Shown here: piece after piece, positions 12,152 to 24,341 of the stretch
How positions within the stretch are numbered: position 1 is the first letter of the stretch
Layout: each line of letters starts with the position of its first letter
Made by a program: the position numbers and the translations under genes
Assembly: GCA_038087015.1 (NCBI GenBank)
Contig: JASBNA010000005.1
Coordinates: 2,008,552 to 2,072,551 of the forward strand
Direction of reading: 5' to 3'
Source of the DNA: Cerrena zonata
Taxonomy: Eukaryota; Basidiomycota; Agaricomycetes; Polyporales; Cerrenaceae
Length of the DNA stretch: 64,000 nt
The notes under the pieces: generated by a model
Database searches by the model: none
Seen by the model: the letters and a program-made list of their open reading frames with translations, nothing else
Told to the model about the DNA's origin: nothing

Positions 12152-14914
12152 TTACTCTATCATTACTATGAGGAAATGTCTACTTCGGTCTACTCTGTGT
12201 ATGTTCCTAAGAAATTGACCCTCAAAATGGCGGTATTTATCTTGAAATACAAGTGAACTCACTAAGTTAGACCTTGGTCCAGAGCATGTAGTTCCTGATG
12301 AACCAGTATCTGGTTGCATAGATGTATGTTGTTGAGCCTGAGATGGGACAATATGAGGAGGTTCCGGAAGGTGGGAAGTCGGAGTTAAATGAGGAAATTG
12401 AAATGAATAGGGAAAGAGCGAGGGATATTGAAATGACGGAGGTGTGTTGAATGTAGAGTGATGTAGCATGCTCGACATGGAAGGATTTGGGGATGCTGAC
12501 ATGGAGGCAAGAGGTTGTGATGCATGAACTGGTGTATATGGGGTATGTTGAACAAATGGCACGGCGAAGCTTGAGGTTGACAGGGTGTGAGAGTGTGATG
12601 GCGCATGACTTGAAGTATGGAACTTAACGGGACGGTCTTGACCAGTACCCTGTTGTCCCGTACTGCTGGCATCTGTTCTCTCATTGATACGAAATCGCTT
12701 CGGACTCAGAGAGTCATCCTGCAGTGCTTTGGATGCTGGCATTCGTTTTCGAGCATTGGAGCTTGGCAATGGTTCAGCCTCGGGCTTCTCCTTCACGGAT
12801 TCCTTTCGGAGTTTCTTGGGGTTTGGTACAAAAGGAATCTTGAGAGCGACAACAAACGAGGTAAGCTCTGTTCCATAACGTTGCCACCATACCCAACTCT
12901 CTGATAGCAAGATAGCGACATTACCCTCAGAAAGAGGGCCGTGTGCTGACAGTGTGGCTACCAGTTCATTGTTCAAGAGCGACTTTGCTTCGTACTGTGC
13001 GAGGGCATGATCACGCTCAAATATGTCTCGTCTCCACTGGCGAAGCTGAGACTGAATCTCGGGAACCGATTCTCCCTTCTTTGGGACACTTTGTTTTGAT
13101 GCTTTACGTTGTATTCCTGGGCGTGTTGCATCAAATAGTGATGGGTCACAGATGTCGCAGCATGGAACAGAAGGGACTGGCCCATAAAACTATCAGCATG
13201 CAGCAAGATCCGCTTGTTAACTTGGATATATTCCATACCTTCAAGTGAGGCTGCTGGTACATCAAACGCTTCAGCCCAAATCTTACGTCGACATGTGGTG
13301 CTTTGAACAAATGCCAGGAGACCTTCATCTGCCGCCCCAGGGTCAAGAACAGGCGGTTGTCCTGTTGGTGAATTATCGAGCTTCTTGGTGCCTCCCCGAT
13401 CGAGACCATGTTCACGTGCATATGTCTTTGATGTAGGGTGAGCCTTTGGTGTACGGGTACCTCTCCGAGTCTTGGCAACCTTTGACTTTGTTATATCTGA
13501 CTCGCCTTTCTTGATTAGAGTCGAGAACAATGATCGTTCAGCAAGTAGGATCGCCAAACCAATACGGCTCGATTTACGAGCAGCGCGACCTGCTCTTTGA
13601 ATCCAGTTGGACAGGGTCTTCGGAAGTTTCCATTGTACAACAATGTCGACATCGGGAATATTACAACCCTGTGAGTCATTAGTTTACCAGTCGCAACACC
13701 TTTCTTGAGTATATCACTTACCATACCGGCAGCATCAGTACAAACCATGACACGAATCTTGCCATCGCGGAATGCATTCATTGCCTCTCGTCGGTAATCT
13801 GCTGACATAGTTGCGTTGAAGGGTCGAAAGAAATTGTGGGATGTGGGTGACTGTTTGAGATCGGGATTTCGCTCATGCAGGACTTCCCGAAGGTGGTCAA
13901 TGATTTCCATACTGACTGTGATGTTGTCCACGTAGATCCACGTTTTCTTGATGTTTGACCCTTCGTTAATTGTTTCAGGAAGTATGAAGTCCAGGTCACG
14001 ATAGGAATTGAGAGGGTGTTCACATGCACGGACAACAATTGATACATTCGAGCGGTCATTACCGACATTGAGGAATCGACTGGAGCCTTTCGAGAACTGA
14101 AGTTTTCCGTGGATATCTCGACGTGCGCGTGATGTCAGGGTTGCTGTCATAGCAATAACTGGTGTTCCCCTTGGTAGAAAGGCTCGGACGGTCCCAAGTG
14201 TCCCGTACTTTTTGCGGAAGTCAGCGCCCCAGTGAGAGATGCAGTGAGCCTCATTGACGACCATAGAAAGAATCCTTTTGCTGAAGTTGCCATTCCGCAG
14301 AACGCGGTTAATAAATGTTCGCGACTGAATCATTTCTGGTGAGATGAGAAGTATGCTGTGGTTTCCGGACACTAACTTCTACAGACACATCTTCATTGAG
14401 AGTAGCTGGATAAAATCATATAACGTACCTTTGCCATGCTCCAGGAACACCCACCATTATTACTATTTACAGCAATAGCTTTAAGTCCGAAATCAGTTTG
14501 AAATGTCTCTACCATTTCTTCTTCGAGAGCTAATAATGGTGAAATTACAAGCGTGATTTTACCCTTGCTATTAGGCCAGAGATGGGGTCCTGCAGCTATA
14601 GCAGTCTTCCCGAAGCCTGTAGGGGCTTGTATAATCATGTCAACTCCCTCCAGCTGTGCTTGGACTCCAGCCAGTTGAAACGGTCGAGGCTCACTATCCC
14701 ACCCATACTTCTCCTTCATCTTCTGAGCTAGGCTCTTCAGGTCATTGTCTGATAGCCGTGTTATTTTGGGGGGAAGAGTGTCTTGCAGAGGATGTTTTTG
14801 CGACCATTTAGAATGTGGAAGGTGGCGGGAGGGAGCCATAGGTGAACCAGTACGAGTTGAAGAGAATGAGCTTAGAGTAAGAGACACCGAGTCAGAGAGA
14901 GAATGATCGGGCAT
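12152..14914 (-). CDS. RecQ-like ATP-dependent DNA helicase of the element, copy 1 (uninterrupted)
   Basis: Exons: 14914-14429, 14378-13722, 13668-13261, 13189-about 12152, with introns of 50-71 nt. Superfamily 2 motifs in order: Q-motif region (RPFQLAGVQAQL), Walker A APTGFGKT, NEAH (motif II, Asn for the usual Asp), MTATLT, then YVDNITVSMEII, and GMGCNIPDVDIVVQWKLP plus WIQRAGRAAR (motifs V/VI). A cysteine block CCDIC near the end of the RecQ core resembles its zinc-binding subdomain. The C-terminus is a low-complexity Pro/Ser/His-rich tail. The boundary of the third intron is tentative: a GTACCA donor keeps frame, the better-looking GTATGG does not. A last GTGAGT intron could replace the end of the ORF. 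The gene diverges from the DUF6589 gene and probably unwinds DNA during transposition (inference). Confidence 0.88.
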
Positions 14915-15003
14915 ATTCTAAGCCTTCATTCTGACTTCCTACAACCTAAAACATTATTTCAACAAGGTAACTTCATTTTTCAACGCATTGCCCAGTTATT
15001 AAC
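14915..15003. promoter_or_regulatory. Shared divergent promoter of helicase and DUF6589 genes, copy 1
   Basis: Only 89 bp separate the two start codons, so both genes must share regulatory DNA. The sequence is AT-rich (ACATTATTTC, TTCATTTTTC) with no clear TATA box. Confidence 0.6.
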
Positions 15004-18000
15004 ATGATATTAATTAGAATGACTTCCAAGTCTGAGTCGGGAAGTACAGATACCAGCCCACTCACCGCCTGGCTTCAGAACCGCTTTTCCACCCCACTCT
15101 CAGAACCAGAGACAGATGAGGCTGACGGTGAACCAACAACACCATGCCCACCATCCCGAGTCACCCAAACAGCGGATGTCAGCAGAAATCCCCTTTCCGG
15201 AGTTTCCGCACCTTTGAACCATTCTACAACAAGTCATACTCCTATCATAACAGGAGATATCAGCGACATTGACACCTTTTCCTCACCAATTCGAGGCCGC
15301 ACCAAGGCAGAGAAACGTGCCAGTAAGGCCAACAAGAAGGCAAAGAAAGCCGCTATTGCACTGGCTGAGAAAGAAGCTCAGAAAGCTCGTAAAAAAGCTG
15401 AAGTTGAGCACGCTCACGCACAAGCCATTGCGCTGAAGCATCACAGAATATGGGATGCCCTTGAATACCTGAAATCTCGACAACTCACAATTGGCGATCT
15501 ACTTTTATTTGTTGTCAATCCTGAGAACTGGGCTGGGCGAGAACGACATGAGGGGCTATTCAAGAAACCAACGCTCTTCCGTGAAGTTCTTGACTTCTTG
15601 GTATCAGCGCAAAGTAGTACCACCGCTCGCAACATTATACATGAGTGGTCCATGTCCTATACCAGCACCGTGCTGTCGAATGAAGCCAATACGATCACAT
15701 CGAATGGAATACTACGTACGCAAAACAAGACAATAGGTGCTTCATTTGCATTGGGTTTCGGCATCCTCAAGCTCTACGACCAAATCCACCACTATTGTCC
15801 CAACATGGTTCGCCTTTTGTTCGCTTTCTGTACCTCTGCAAAGCAAAAAAACATAGCATCGGACCAAGCAATGTTGAAGAAGAAACGAGTAAGTCATCAA
15901 GTCAATAATTTGAATATTAACCCTGAAGTATTGAGCTCACATATAGTTTATTGCCTCCGCACTCCTCATCCTCCTCGGCGCACGAAGTCAGAAGAATAGT
16001 TATGCCCGGCAAGTCATTGGGCTCTACCTGTACGCTACTGGCGCACAGCGACAGGTATTCAGTGTTCTGTCACATCTTGGTGTGTCGTGTAGTTACAACA
16101 CACTTGCTGGAAGCGGAACACACCAAAGTAATGGGGCAAGTCCATGTCCGAGTGAATCCGAGATAGTTTCCTCAACGGATGAGGATGAGGAGTTAGGAAA
16201 GGGAGTCAAGACAGCTTTCGGTACCAGACTGGCAGGGTCTGAGGTTGACAGTGATAGGGATGATGCGAGTGGTACTAGCTCATGTGATAGCAACAAAGGT
16301 GAAGAGCAACAGACGAAACGATCAACATTGCACAAGAGAACTCCGGGTCGAAGTTCTCAGGATGGGCTCTTGAAACGACTTTCAGATGCTCTTCTCGATG
16401 CCGTTCGAACGCTTGCCTCCTCAGGTCTTCTAGCTCATGTTTATGACAATATAAATATTGTTTTCAAGATTGCAGAACAAATACTAGGATGAAAGGACTC
16501 TCAAGAGAATGGTACCTGTGCCACAGTATTCCCATTGTTCAAAGCTACCAAGGACGATCTTCAGACCCAAGATCTACTAGACTCTGTTGATCAAGCCCCA
16601 CCATTGCGCCTTGAGGACATCCTTCTCTCGCCTGACGAGAATAAACATCTTCATGCTTGTCTCCGTCACACCATTTTACGTGTCATCATCCAGCACAGTG
16701 GTGGCCGTTTTGATCATTTCAAGGATGATCTGGAACGTACAACACCTGTGACTGATCGAAAGATCGAGGTCCACAAAACCGATGTCCTACCTCTTCCTGC
16801 TATGCCCATTGATGAGTCAAGCACACTGGGTAATGCTACAGTCGTCAATGAAATTTTCACAATACTCAAGTACAAACTTATATCCCCCAAATTCTTAAAT
16901 ATCCTCAGAATTCTATTTGGTGATCAACTCTCAGTTGCCCGTCTCCGAGGTGTCACTAACACTCGAGTTGGTCACGACAAGCCATCTCATGCACTACTCA
17001 ACACGGTCCATGCCCCGGGTTTATTTCATTATCAGATTGCCTACACCGGAGCTACTATGGAGAACCACTGGGGTGATCCACAGGCGTATACTCGTGATCC
17101 TGGCTCATTGTGTTTTCACAACACTATCCTGGACCGCAAACCTATCATCATGTCATCTCCCCCTCCATATCGCACATGCCGTGATCTTGTATTTGTCTCG
17201 TTATATGCCCGCATTTTTCGATGTCTAGAGTTGGTATCTGGAGTCGAGAATCTTGACGAGCTAGCAAAGGAAACCTCATTTGAAGAACTCGAGGGCTACT
17301 GCTGCGAAATTCTGGACTGTTTTGCCAATCCAACTCTTGTCTCGGAGCTCCGTGATGAACGCGAGGAAGAATTGACTTCCAGTACTTCTGATTCAATTCC
17401 ATCTACCGTGAAGACCGGTGATATGGTCTTCGAGAATGCATCGCTATTTCTACGTGATGCGCTTCTTCTTCGAGAGTTTACTGATTCCATCAAGATGGGC
17501 GACTCTGGTCGTATTTTCACTATGCTCAAAGTCATGACTCTAGCTTACCGTGGTGGTGGTCGTCCAAAATATGCGCACGAATGCCTTCATCAGATTCATA
17601 ATCTCACACATGTCTGGCCAGAGAAACTACGGTGAGTCAATATAATGTCTGTGGGTTAGCATTACTCATATTCAACTCTAGTGGTGTAATTCTCAATAAC
17701 TGGCTTGTGAACCCCACGGGCAAACCAAACGCAAATGTGCCTGTTGACTTACTGCAAGAACACATCAACTACTGGGTGAAAGTAAGAAGGTCCATCTTCA
17801 TGTTTTATTTTTGGTATTAACGACAGTTTAAGGTTGTTTACAAGGCCCATGGTAGCAACGCATCCTGGGAGTGGCTTGCTGTACTATCTCCTTGTATCGA
17901 AATTCTAAGGAAGCTCTCTACAGAGATCAATGCAGATCTCGGGTCACGTCAAGGCTCAAAACACACATCGCCCGACCTCGCAAATGACATTTCTGCCATC

Positions 18001-18474
18001 ATCAAGTCATTGCGTGAATACCGTGTTTACGAAATCGAGCATGGCCGCGTTATTGATAGTGACAAGTCCTCGGTACCGAATATTGTTGCTTCTGGGCTCG
18101 AAGCATTACTGGGGCCATTGCGCGAGTACAATGACATGTTTCGGAAGCTCCAGGAACGCCGCCGAATGACACCTCTTATATATGAACCAGGTATGGTGCC
18201 TACTCATGCTCGCACCTCAAATATTCCCCCTTCTACATTGTCAGCGGCAACAGACCCCCCAGCCACCATCCCCGACTCCCCAACACAGCCTTCTTTACAA
18301 ACCAAACTGGCTCCCACACACGACACATATATCGAGGTTGGGAATTCCGACTCGGAAGATGATTCCCATGATAGTACAAGTGCCGGAAGTCAAGATGAAG
18401 AGCTGGATTTATATGGAGATGACGAGCTGTTGCCCCATGTTGAGTCTGAGGATGTAGACTTAGATATGGACTGA
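15004..18474 (+). pseudogene. DUF6589-type protein of the element, copy 1; one in-frame stop
   Basis: Exons 15004-15888, 15947-17631, 17682-17781, 17827-18474 give one 1105-codon frame. Start at 15004 or the in-frame ATG at 15019. Layout: Ser/Pro-rich N-terminus, a long Lys/Ala-rich helix (TKAEKRASKANKKAKKAA), a helical N-terminal domain, an acidic Ser-rich linker, then the family-like core: HVYDNINIVFKIAEQILG, ENGTCATVFPLFKAT, FGDQLSVARLRG, PGLFHYQIAYTG, FLRDALLLREFTDSIKMGDSGRI, YAHECLHQIHNLTHVWPEKLR, NNWLVNPTGKPN and HINYWVKFKVVYKAHGS. The tail is acidic. A TGA at 16490-16492 interrupts the core, where family members as I recall them have Arg (CGA to TGA is one transition). GDQL and PGLFH could be parts of an RNase H-like fold, which would make this the transposase, but no catalytic triad is proven. 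It may be a recently dead gene or need readthrough. Confidence 0.8.
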
Positions 18475-18556
18475 ATGTTAATGTGTTTAGAGCTACAACA
18501 TTGAAAGTGACTATTTCGAAATTTGGCTAAGTCCCCACTTTTCGTTGGCGCTAAAT
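18475..18556. repeat. Subterminal part of type-B terminus, copy 1, ending in inner TSD
   Basis: Short 3' region after the DUF6589 stop. It contains CTAAGTCCCCACTTTTC, the counterpart of GAAAAGTG.GGACTTAG in the type-A terminus. It ends with GCGCTAAAT (18548-18556), the 9-bp sequence repeated at 32152-32160. Confidence 0.75.
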
Positions 18557-18661
18557 GCACCCAGCCAAAAGCGCGTCCAATTCGCCCAGCCGGTTCCTCA
18601 CAGAAGAACCAAAGCGGAGCGGCGGAGTCCGAATGTGAGGAACTGGCTGGGAACGAGCCTA
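18557..18661. repeat. Type-B terminus hairpin at the palindrome centre (non-repeated spacer)
   Basis: 105 bp at the exact centre of the inverted repeat. A hairpin pairs 18585-18601 (CCCAGCCGGTTCCTCAC) with 18635-18651 (one mismatch, C to T). The tip reads ACGAGCCTA at 18661. It is the same sequence as 32161-32262 except for a 3-nt GAA insertion and that one C/T change. In its current orientation it completes copy 1's right end. Under the nested-insertion model it belongs to copy 2 and has flipped. Confidence 0.85.
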
Positions 18662-18743
18662 ATTTAGCGCCAACGAAAAGTGGGGACTTAGCCAAATTTC
18701 GAAATAGTCACTTTCAATGTTGTAGCTCTAAACACATTAACAT

Positions 18744-21700
18744 TCAGTCCATATCTAAGTCTACATCCTCAGACTCAACATGGGGCAACAGCTCGTCATC
18801 TCCATATAAATCCAGCTCTTCATCTTGACTTCCGGCACTTGTACTATCATGGGAATCATCTTCCGAGTCGGAATTCCCAACCTCGATATATGTGTCGTGT
18901 GTGGGAGCCAGTTTGGTTTGTAAAGAAGGCTGTGTTGGGGAGTCGGGGATGGTGGCTGGGGGGTCTGTTGCCGCTGACAATGTAGAAGGGGGAATATTTG
19001 AGGTGCGAGCATGAGTAGGCACCATACCTGGTTCATATATAAGAGGTGTCATTCGGCGGCGTTCCTGGAGCTTCCGAAACATGTCATTGTACTCGCGCAA
19101 TGGCCCCAGTAATGCTTCGAGCCCAGAAGCAACAATATTCGGTACCGAGGACTTGTCACTATCAATAACGCGGCCATGCTCGATTTCGTAAACACGGTAT
19201 TCACGCAATGACTTGATGATGGCAGAAATGTCATTTGCGAGGTCGGGCGATGTGTGTTTTGAGCCTTGACGTGACCCGAGATCTGCATTGATCTCTGTAG
19301 AGAGCTTCCTTAGAATTTCGATACAAGGAGATAGTACAGCAAGCCACTCCCAGGATGCGTTGCTACCATGGGCCTTGTAAACAACCTTAAACTGTCGTTA
19401 ATACCAAAAATAAAACATGAAGATGGACCTTCTTACTTTCACCCAGTAGTTGATGTGTTCTTGCAGTAAGTCAACAGGCACATTTGCGTTTGGTTTGCCC
19501 GTGGGGTTCACAAGCCAGTTATTGAGAATTACACCACTAGAGTTGAATATGAGTAATGCTAACCCACAGACATTATATTGACTCACCGTAGTTTCTCTGG
19601 CCAGACATGTGTGAGATTATGAATCTGATGAAGGCATTCGTGCGCATATTTTGGACGACCACCACCACGGTAAGCTAGAGTCATGACTTTGAGCATAGTG
19701 AAAATACGACCAGAGTCGCCCATCTTGATGGAATCAGTAAACTCTCGAAGAAGAAGCGCATCACGTAGAAATAGCGATGCATTCTCGAAGACCATATCAC
19801 CGGTCTTCACGGTAGATGGAATTGAATCAGAAGTACTGGAAGTCAATTCTTCCTCGCGTTCATCACGGAGCTCCGAGACAAGAGTTGGATTGGCAAAACA
19901 GTCCAGAATTTCGCAGCAGTAGCCCTCGAGTTCTTCAAATGAGGTTTCCTTTGCTAGCTCGTCAAGATTCTCGACTCCAGATACCAACTCTAGACATCGA
20001 AAAATGCGGGCATATAACGAGACAAATACAAGATCACGGCATGTGCGATATGGAGGGGGAGATGACATGATGATAGGTTTGCGGTCCAGGATAGTGTTGT
20101 GAAAACACAATGAGCCAGGATCACGAGTATACGCCTGTGGATCACCCCAGTGGTTCTCCATAGTAGCTCCGGTGTAGGCAATCTGATAATGAAATAAACC
20201 CGGGGCATGGACCGTGTTGAGTAGTGCATGAGATGGCTTGTCGTGACCAACTCGAGTGTTAGTGACACCTCGGAGACGGGCAACTGAGAGTTGATCACCA
20301 AATAGAATTCTGAGGATATTTAAGAATTTGGGGGATATAAGTTTGTACTTGAGTATTGTGAAAATTTCATTGACGACTGTAGCATTACCCAGTGTGCTTG
20401 ACTCATCAATGGGCATAGCAGGAAGAGGTAGGACATCGGTTTTGTGGACCTCGATCTTTCGATCAGTCACAGGTGTTGTACGTTCCAGATCATCCTTGAA
20501 ATGATCAAAACGGCCACCACTGTGCTGGATGATGACACGTAAAATGGTGTGACGGAGACAAGCATGAAGATGTTTATTCTCGTCAGGCGAGAGAAGGATG
20601 TCCTCAAGGCGCAATGGTGGGGCTTGATCAACAGAGTCTAGTAGATCTTGGGTCTGAAGATCGTCCTTGGTAGCTTTGAACAATGGGAATACTGTGGCAC
20701 AGGTACCATTCTCTTGAGAGTCCTTTCATCCTAGTATTTGTTCTGCAATCTTGAAAACAATATTTATATTGTCATAAACATGAGCTAGAAGACCTGAGGA
20801 GGCAAGCGTTCGAACGGCATCGAGAAGAGCATCTGAAAGTCGTTTCAAGAGCCCATCCTGAGAACTTCGACCCGGAGTTCTCTTGTGCAATGTTGATCGT
20901 TTCGTCTGTTGCTCTTCACCTTTGTTGCTATCACATGAGCTAGTACCACTCGCATCATCCCTATCACTGTCAACCTCAGACCCTGCCAGTCTGGTACCGA
21001 AAGCTGTCTTGACTCCCTTTCCTAACTCCTCATCCTCATCCGTTGAGGAAACTATCTCGGATTCACTCGGACATGGACTTGCCCCATTACTTTGGTGTGT
21101 TCCGCTTCCAGCAAGTGTGTTGTAACTACACGACACACCAAGATGTGACAGAACACTGAATACCTGTCGCTGTGCGCCAGTAGCGTACAGGTAGAGCCCA
21201 ATGACTTGCCGGGCATAACTATTCTTCTGACTTCGTGCGCCGAGGAGGATGAGGAGTGCGGAGGCAATAAACTATATGTGAGCTCAATACTTCAGGGTTA
21301 ATATTCAAATTATTGACTTGATGACTTACTCGTTTCTTCTTCAACATTGCTTGGTCCGATGCTATGTTTTTTTGCTTTGCAGAGGTACAGAAAGCGAACA
21401 AAAGGCGAACCATGTTGGGACAATAGTGGTGGATTTGGTCGTAGAGCTTGAGGATGCCGAAACCCAATGCAAATGAAGCACCTATTGTCTTGTTTTGCGT
21501 ACGTAGTATTCCATTCGATGTGATCGTATTGGCTTCATTCGACAGCACGGTGCTGGTATAGGACATGGACCACTCATGTATAATGTTGCGAGCGGTGGTA
21601 CTACTTTGCGCTGATACCAAGAAGTCAAGAACTTCACGGAAGAGCGTTGGTTTCTTGAATAGCCCCTCATGTCGTTCTCGCCCAGCCCAGTTCTCAGGAT

Positions 21701-22214
21701 TGACAACAAATAAAAGTAGATCGCCAATTGTGAGTTGTCGAGATTTCAGGTATTCAAGGGCATCCCATATTCTGTGATGCTTCAGCGCAATGGCTTGTGC
21801 GTGAGCGTGCTCAACTTCAGCTTTTTTACGAGCTTTCTGAGCTTCTTTCTCAGCCAGTGCAATAGCGGCTTTCTTTGCCTTCTTGTTGGCCTTACTGGCA
21901 CGTTTCTCTGCCTTGGTGCGGCCTCGAATTGGTGAGGAAAAGGTGTCAATGTCGCTGATATCTCCTGTTATGATAGGAGTATGACTTGTTGTAGAATGGT
22001 TCAAAGGTGCGGAAACTCCGGAAAGGGGATTTCTGCTGACATCCGCTGTTTGGGTGACTCGGGATGGTGGGCATGGTGTTGTTGGTTCACCGTCAGCCTC
22101 ATCTGTCTCTGGTTCTGAGAGTGGGGTGGAAAAGCGGTTCTGAAGCCAGGCGGTGAGTGGGCTGGTATCTGTACTTCCCGACTCAGACTTGGAAGTCATT
22201 CTAATTAATATCAT
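18744..22214 (-). pseudogene. DUF6589-type protein of the element, copy 2; same in-frame stop
   Basis: Mirror image of copy 1: exons 22214-21330, 21271-19587, 19536-19437, 19391-18744, with identical protein in every exon. The same TGA is at 20728-20726. Because both copies carry it, the nonsense mutation predates the second insertion or was spread by gene conversion. Confidence 0.8.
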
Positions 22215-22303
22215 GTTAATAACTGGGCAATGCGTTGAAAAATGAAGTTACCTTGTTGAAATAATGTTTTAGGTTGTAGGAAGTCAGAATGAAGGCTTAG
22301 AAT
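22215..22303. promoter_or_regulatory. Shared divergent promoter, copy 2
   Basis: Mirror of 14915-15003, 89 bp between the two start codons. Confidence 0.6.
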
Positions 22304-23728
22304 ATGCCCGATCATTCTCTCTCTGACTCGGTGTCTCTTACTCTAAGCTCATTCTCTTCAACTCGTACTGGTTCACCTATGGCTCCCTCCCGCCACCTTC
22401 CACATTCTAAATGGTCGCAAAAACATCCTCTGCAAGACACTCTTCCCCCCAAAATAACACGGCTATCAGACAATGACCTGAAGAGCCTAGCTCAGAAGAT
22501 GAAGGAGAAGTATGGGTGGGATAGTGAGCCTCGACCGTTTCAACTGGCTGGAGTCCAAGCACAGCTGGAGGGAGTTGACATGATTATACAAGCCCCTACA
22601 GGCTTCGGGAAGACTGCTATAGCTGCAGGACCCCATCTCTGGCCTAATAGCAAGGGTAAAATCACGCTTGTAATTTCACCATTATTAGCTCTCGAAGAAG
22701 AAATGGTAGAGACATTTCAAACTGATTTCGGACTTAAAGCTATTGCTGTAAATAGTAATAATGGTGGGTGTTCCTGGAGCATGGCAAAGGTACGTTATAT
22801 GATTTTATCCAGCTACTCTCAATGAAGATGTGTCTGTAGAAGTTAGTGTCCGGAAACCACAGCATACTTCTCATCTCACCAGAAATGATTCAGTCGCGAA
22901 CATTTATTAACCGCGTTCTGCGGAATGGCAACTTCAGCAAAAGGATTCTTTCTATGGTCGTCAATGAGGCTCACTGCATCTCTCACTGGGGCGCTGACTT
23001 CCGCAAAAAGTACGGGACACTTGGGACCGTCCGAGCCTTTCTACCAAGGGGAACACCAGTTATTGCTATGACAGCAACCCTGACATCACGCGCACGTCGA
23101 GATATCCACGGAAAACTTCAGTTCTCGAAAGGCTCCAGTCGATTCCTCAATGTCGGTAATGACCGCTCGAATGTATCAATTGTTGTCCGTGCATGTGAAC
23201 ACCCTCTCAATTCCTATCGTGACCTGGACTTCATACTTCCTGAAACAATTAACGAAGGGTCAAACATCAAGAAAACGTGGATCTACGTGGACAACATCAC
23301 AGTCAGTATGGAAATCATTGACCACCTTCGGGAAGTCCTGCATGAGCGAAATCCCGATCTCAAACAGTCACCCACATCCCACAATTTCTTTCGACCCTTC
23401 AACGCAACTATGTCAGCAGATTACCGACGAGAGGCAATGAATGCATTCCGCGATGGCAAGATTCGTGTCATGGTTTGTACTGATGCTGCCGGTATGGTAA
23501 GTGATATACTCAAGAAAGGTGTTGCGACTGGTAAACTAATGACTCACAGGGTTGTAATATTCCCGATGTCGACATTGTTGTACAATGGAAACTTCCGAAG
23601 ACCCTGTCCAACTGGATTCAAAGAGCAGGTCGCGCTGCTCGTAAATCGAGCCGTATTGGTTTGGCGATCCTACTTGCTGAACGATCATTGTTCTCGACTC
23701 TAATCAAGAAAGGCGAGTCAGATATAAC

Positions 23729-24330
23729 TGTCAGCGACTAACTAAACTTACCTGCCTAGGTTGCCACAAGAACTCTGTCTTAATACTTAAGTAACAATGT
23801 TAAGAGGTTAAAACCCAGATAAGTCTCAGTTAGGAGATTCAGGCAACCACCTTGAATCAGGTGACTAAGAGTAGGAACTGTCTTAGTTGAATACTCCTAT
23901 TGAGTAGTATCTCAAGTCTGGGGGATGTATTGCTGAAAACAAGGTCTATATATACTAATCGGCCTGTGGCTATGCACATGTCCTTCTAACCAATCAGATC
24001 ACTCCTTCCCACGCCCTATACTAGATTACCAATCCAATATCTGCAACCAACCAATAGCATTAAAGCCTCACTAGTCATGAGTCAGCCAACTTGATGATGA
24101 GTAAGCTAAACCGCCAAACTAACCAATAGCATAAAAGCCTCAAAGGCTGCTTGGTAATATACTATTGCACAAGCCAATAGCATAAAGAGCTCAGAGAATG
24201 CTGAGTAAGCTATGTACATTGGTAAGCATGTGATTATCGAGAGCTTAGTCATTCCACTTATATCGTGAGAACCTTAGACATGCTTAGTTATGAAAGTAGA
24301 AGTATTGCCAAAAACAGTAAGTTCATGACA
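23729..24330 (-). repeat. 3' LTR (602 bp)
   Basis: Begins TGTCAGCGACTAAC and ends GTTCATGACA on the plus strand. Same length and, by eye, same sequence as 29978-30579. Contains CCAATAGCAT-type direct repeats (CAATAGCATtAAAGCCTC, CAATAGCATaAAAGCCTC, CAATAGCATaAAGAGCTC). Confidence 0.95.
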
Positions 24331-24341
24331 TTACCCCCTCC

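Noticed and set aside
12152..14914. Subtelomeric telomere-linked helicase gene, implying a chromosome end.
   Set aside because: No telomeric repeats are present and the copy sits between housekeeping genes within a TSD-bounded element.
15283..15653. Minus-strand ORFs inside the DUF6589 gene as separate genes.
   Set aside because: They are shadows of a spliced plus-strand frame and are not supported by motifs.
16490..16492. RIP-like mutation as the general cause of C-to-T changes.
   Set aside because: The rest of the element, including all other codons, is open and not enriched in stops; a single transition is not a RIP pattern.
11923..18661. Helitron.
   Set aside because: The helicase is RecQ-like, not the Rep/PIF1-type protein; termini are inverted repeats with target duplications, which Helitrons lack.
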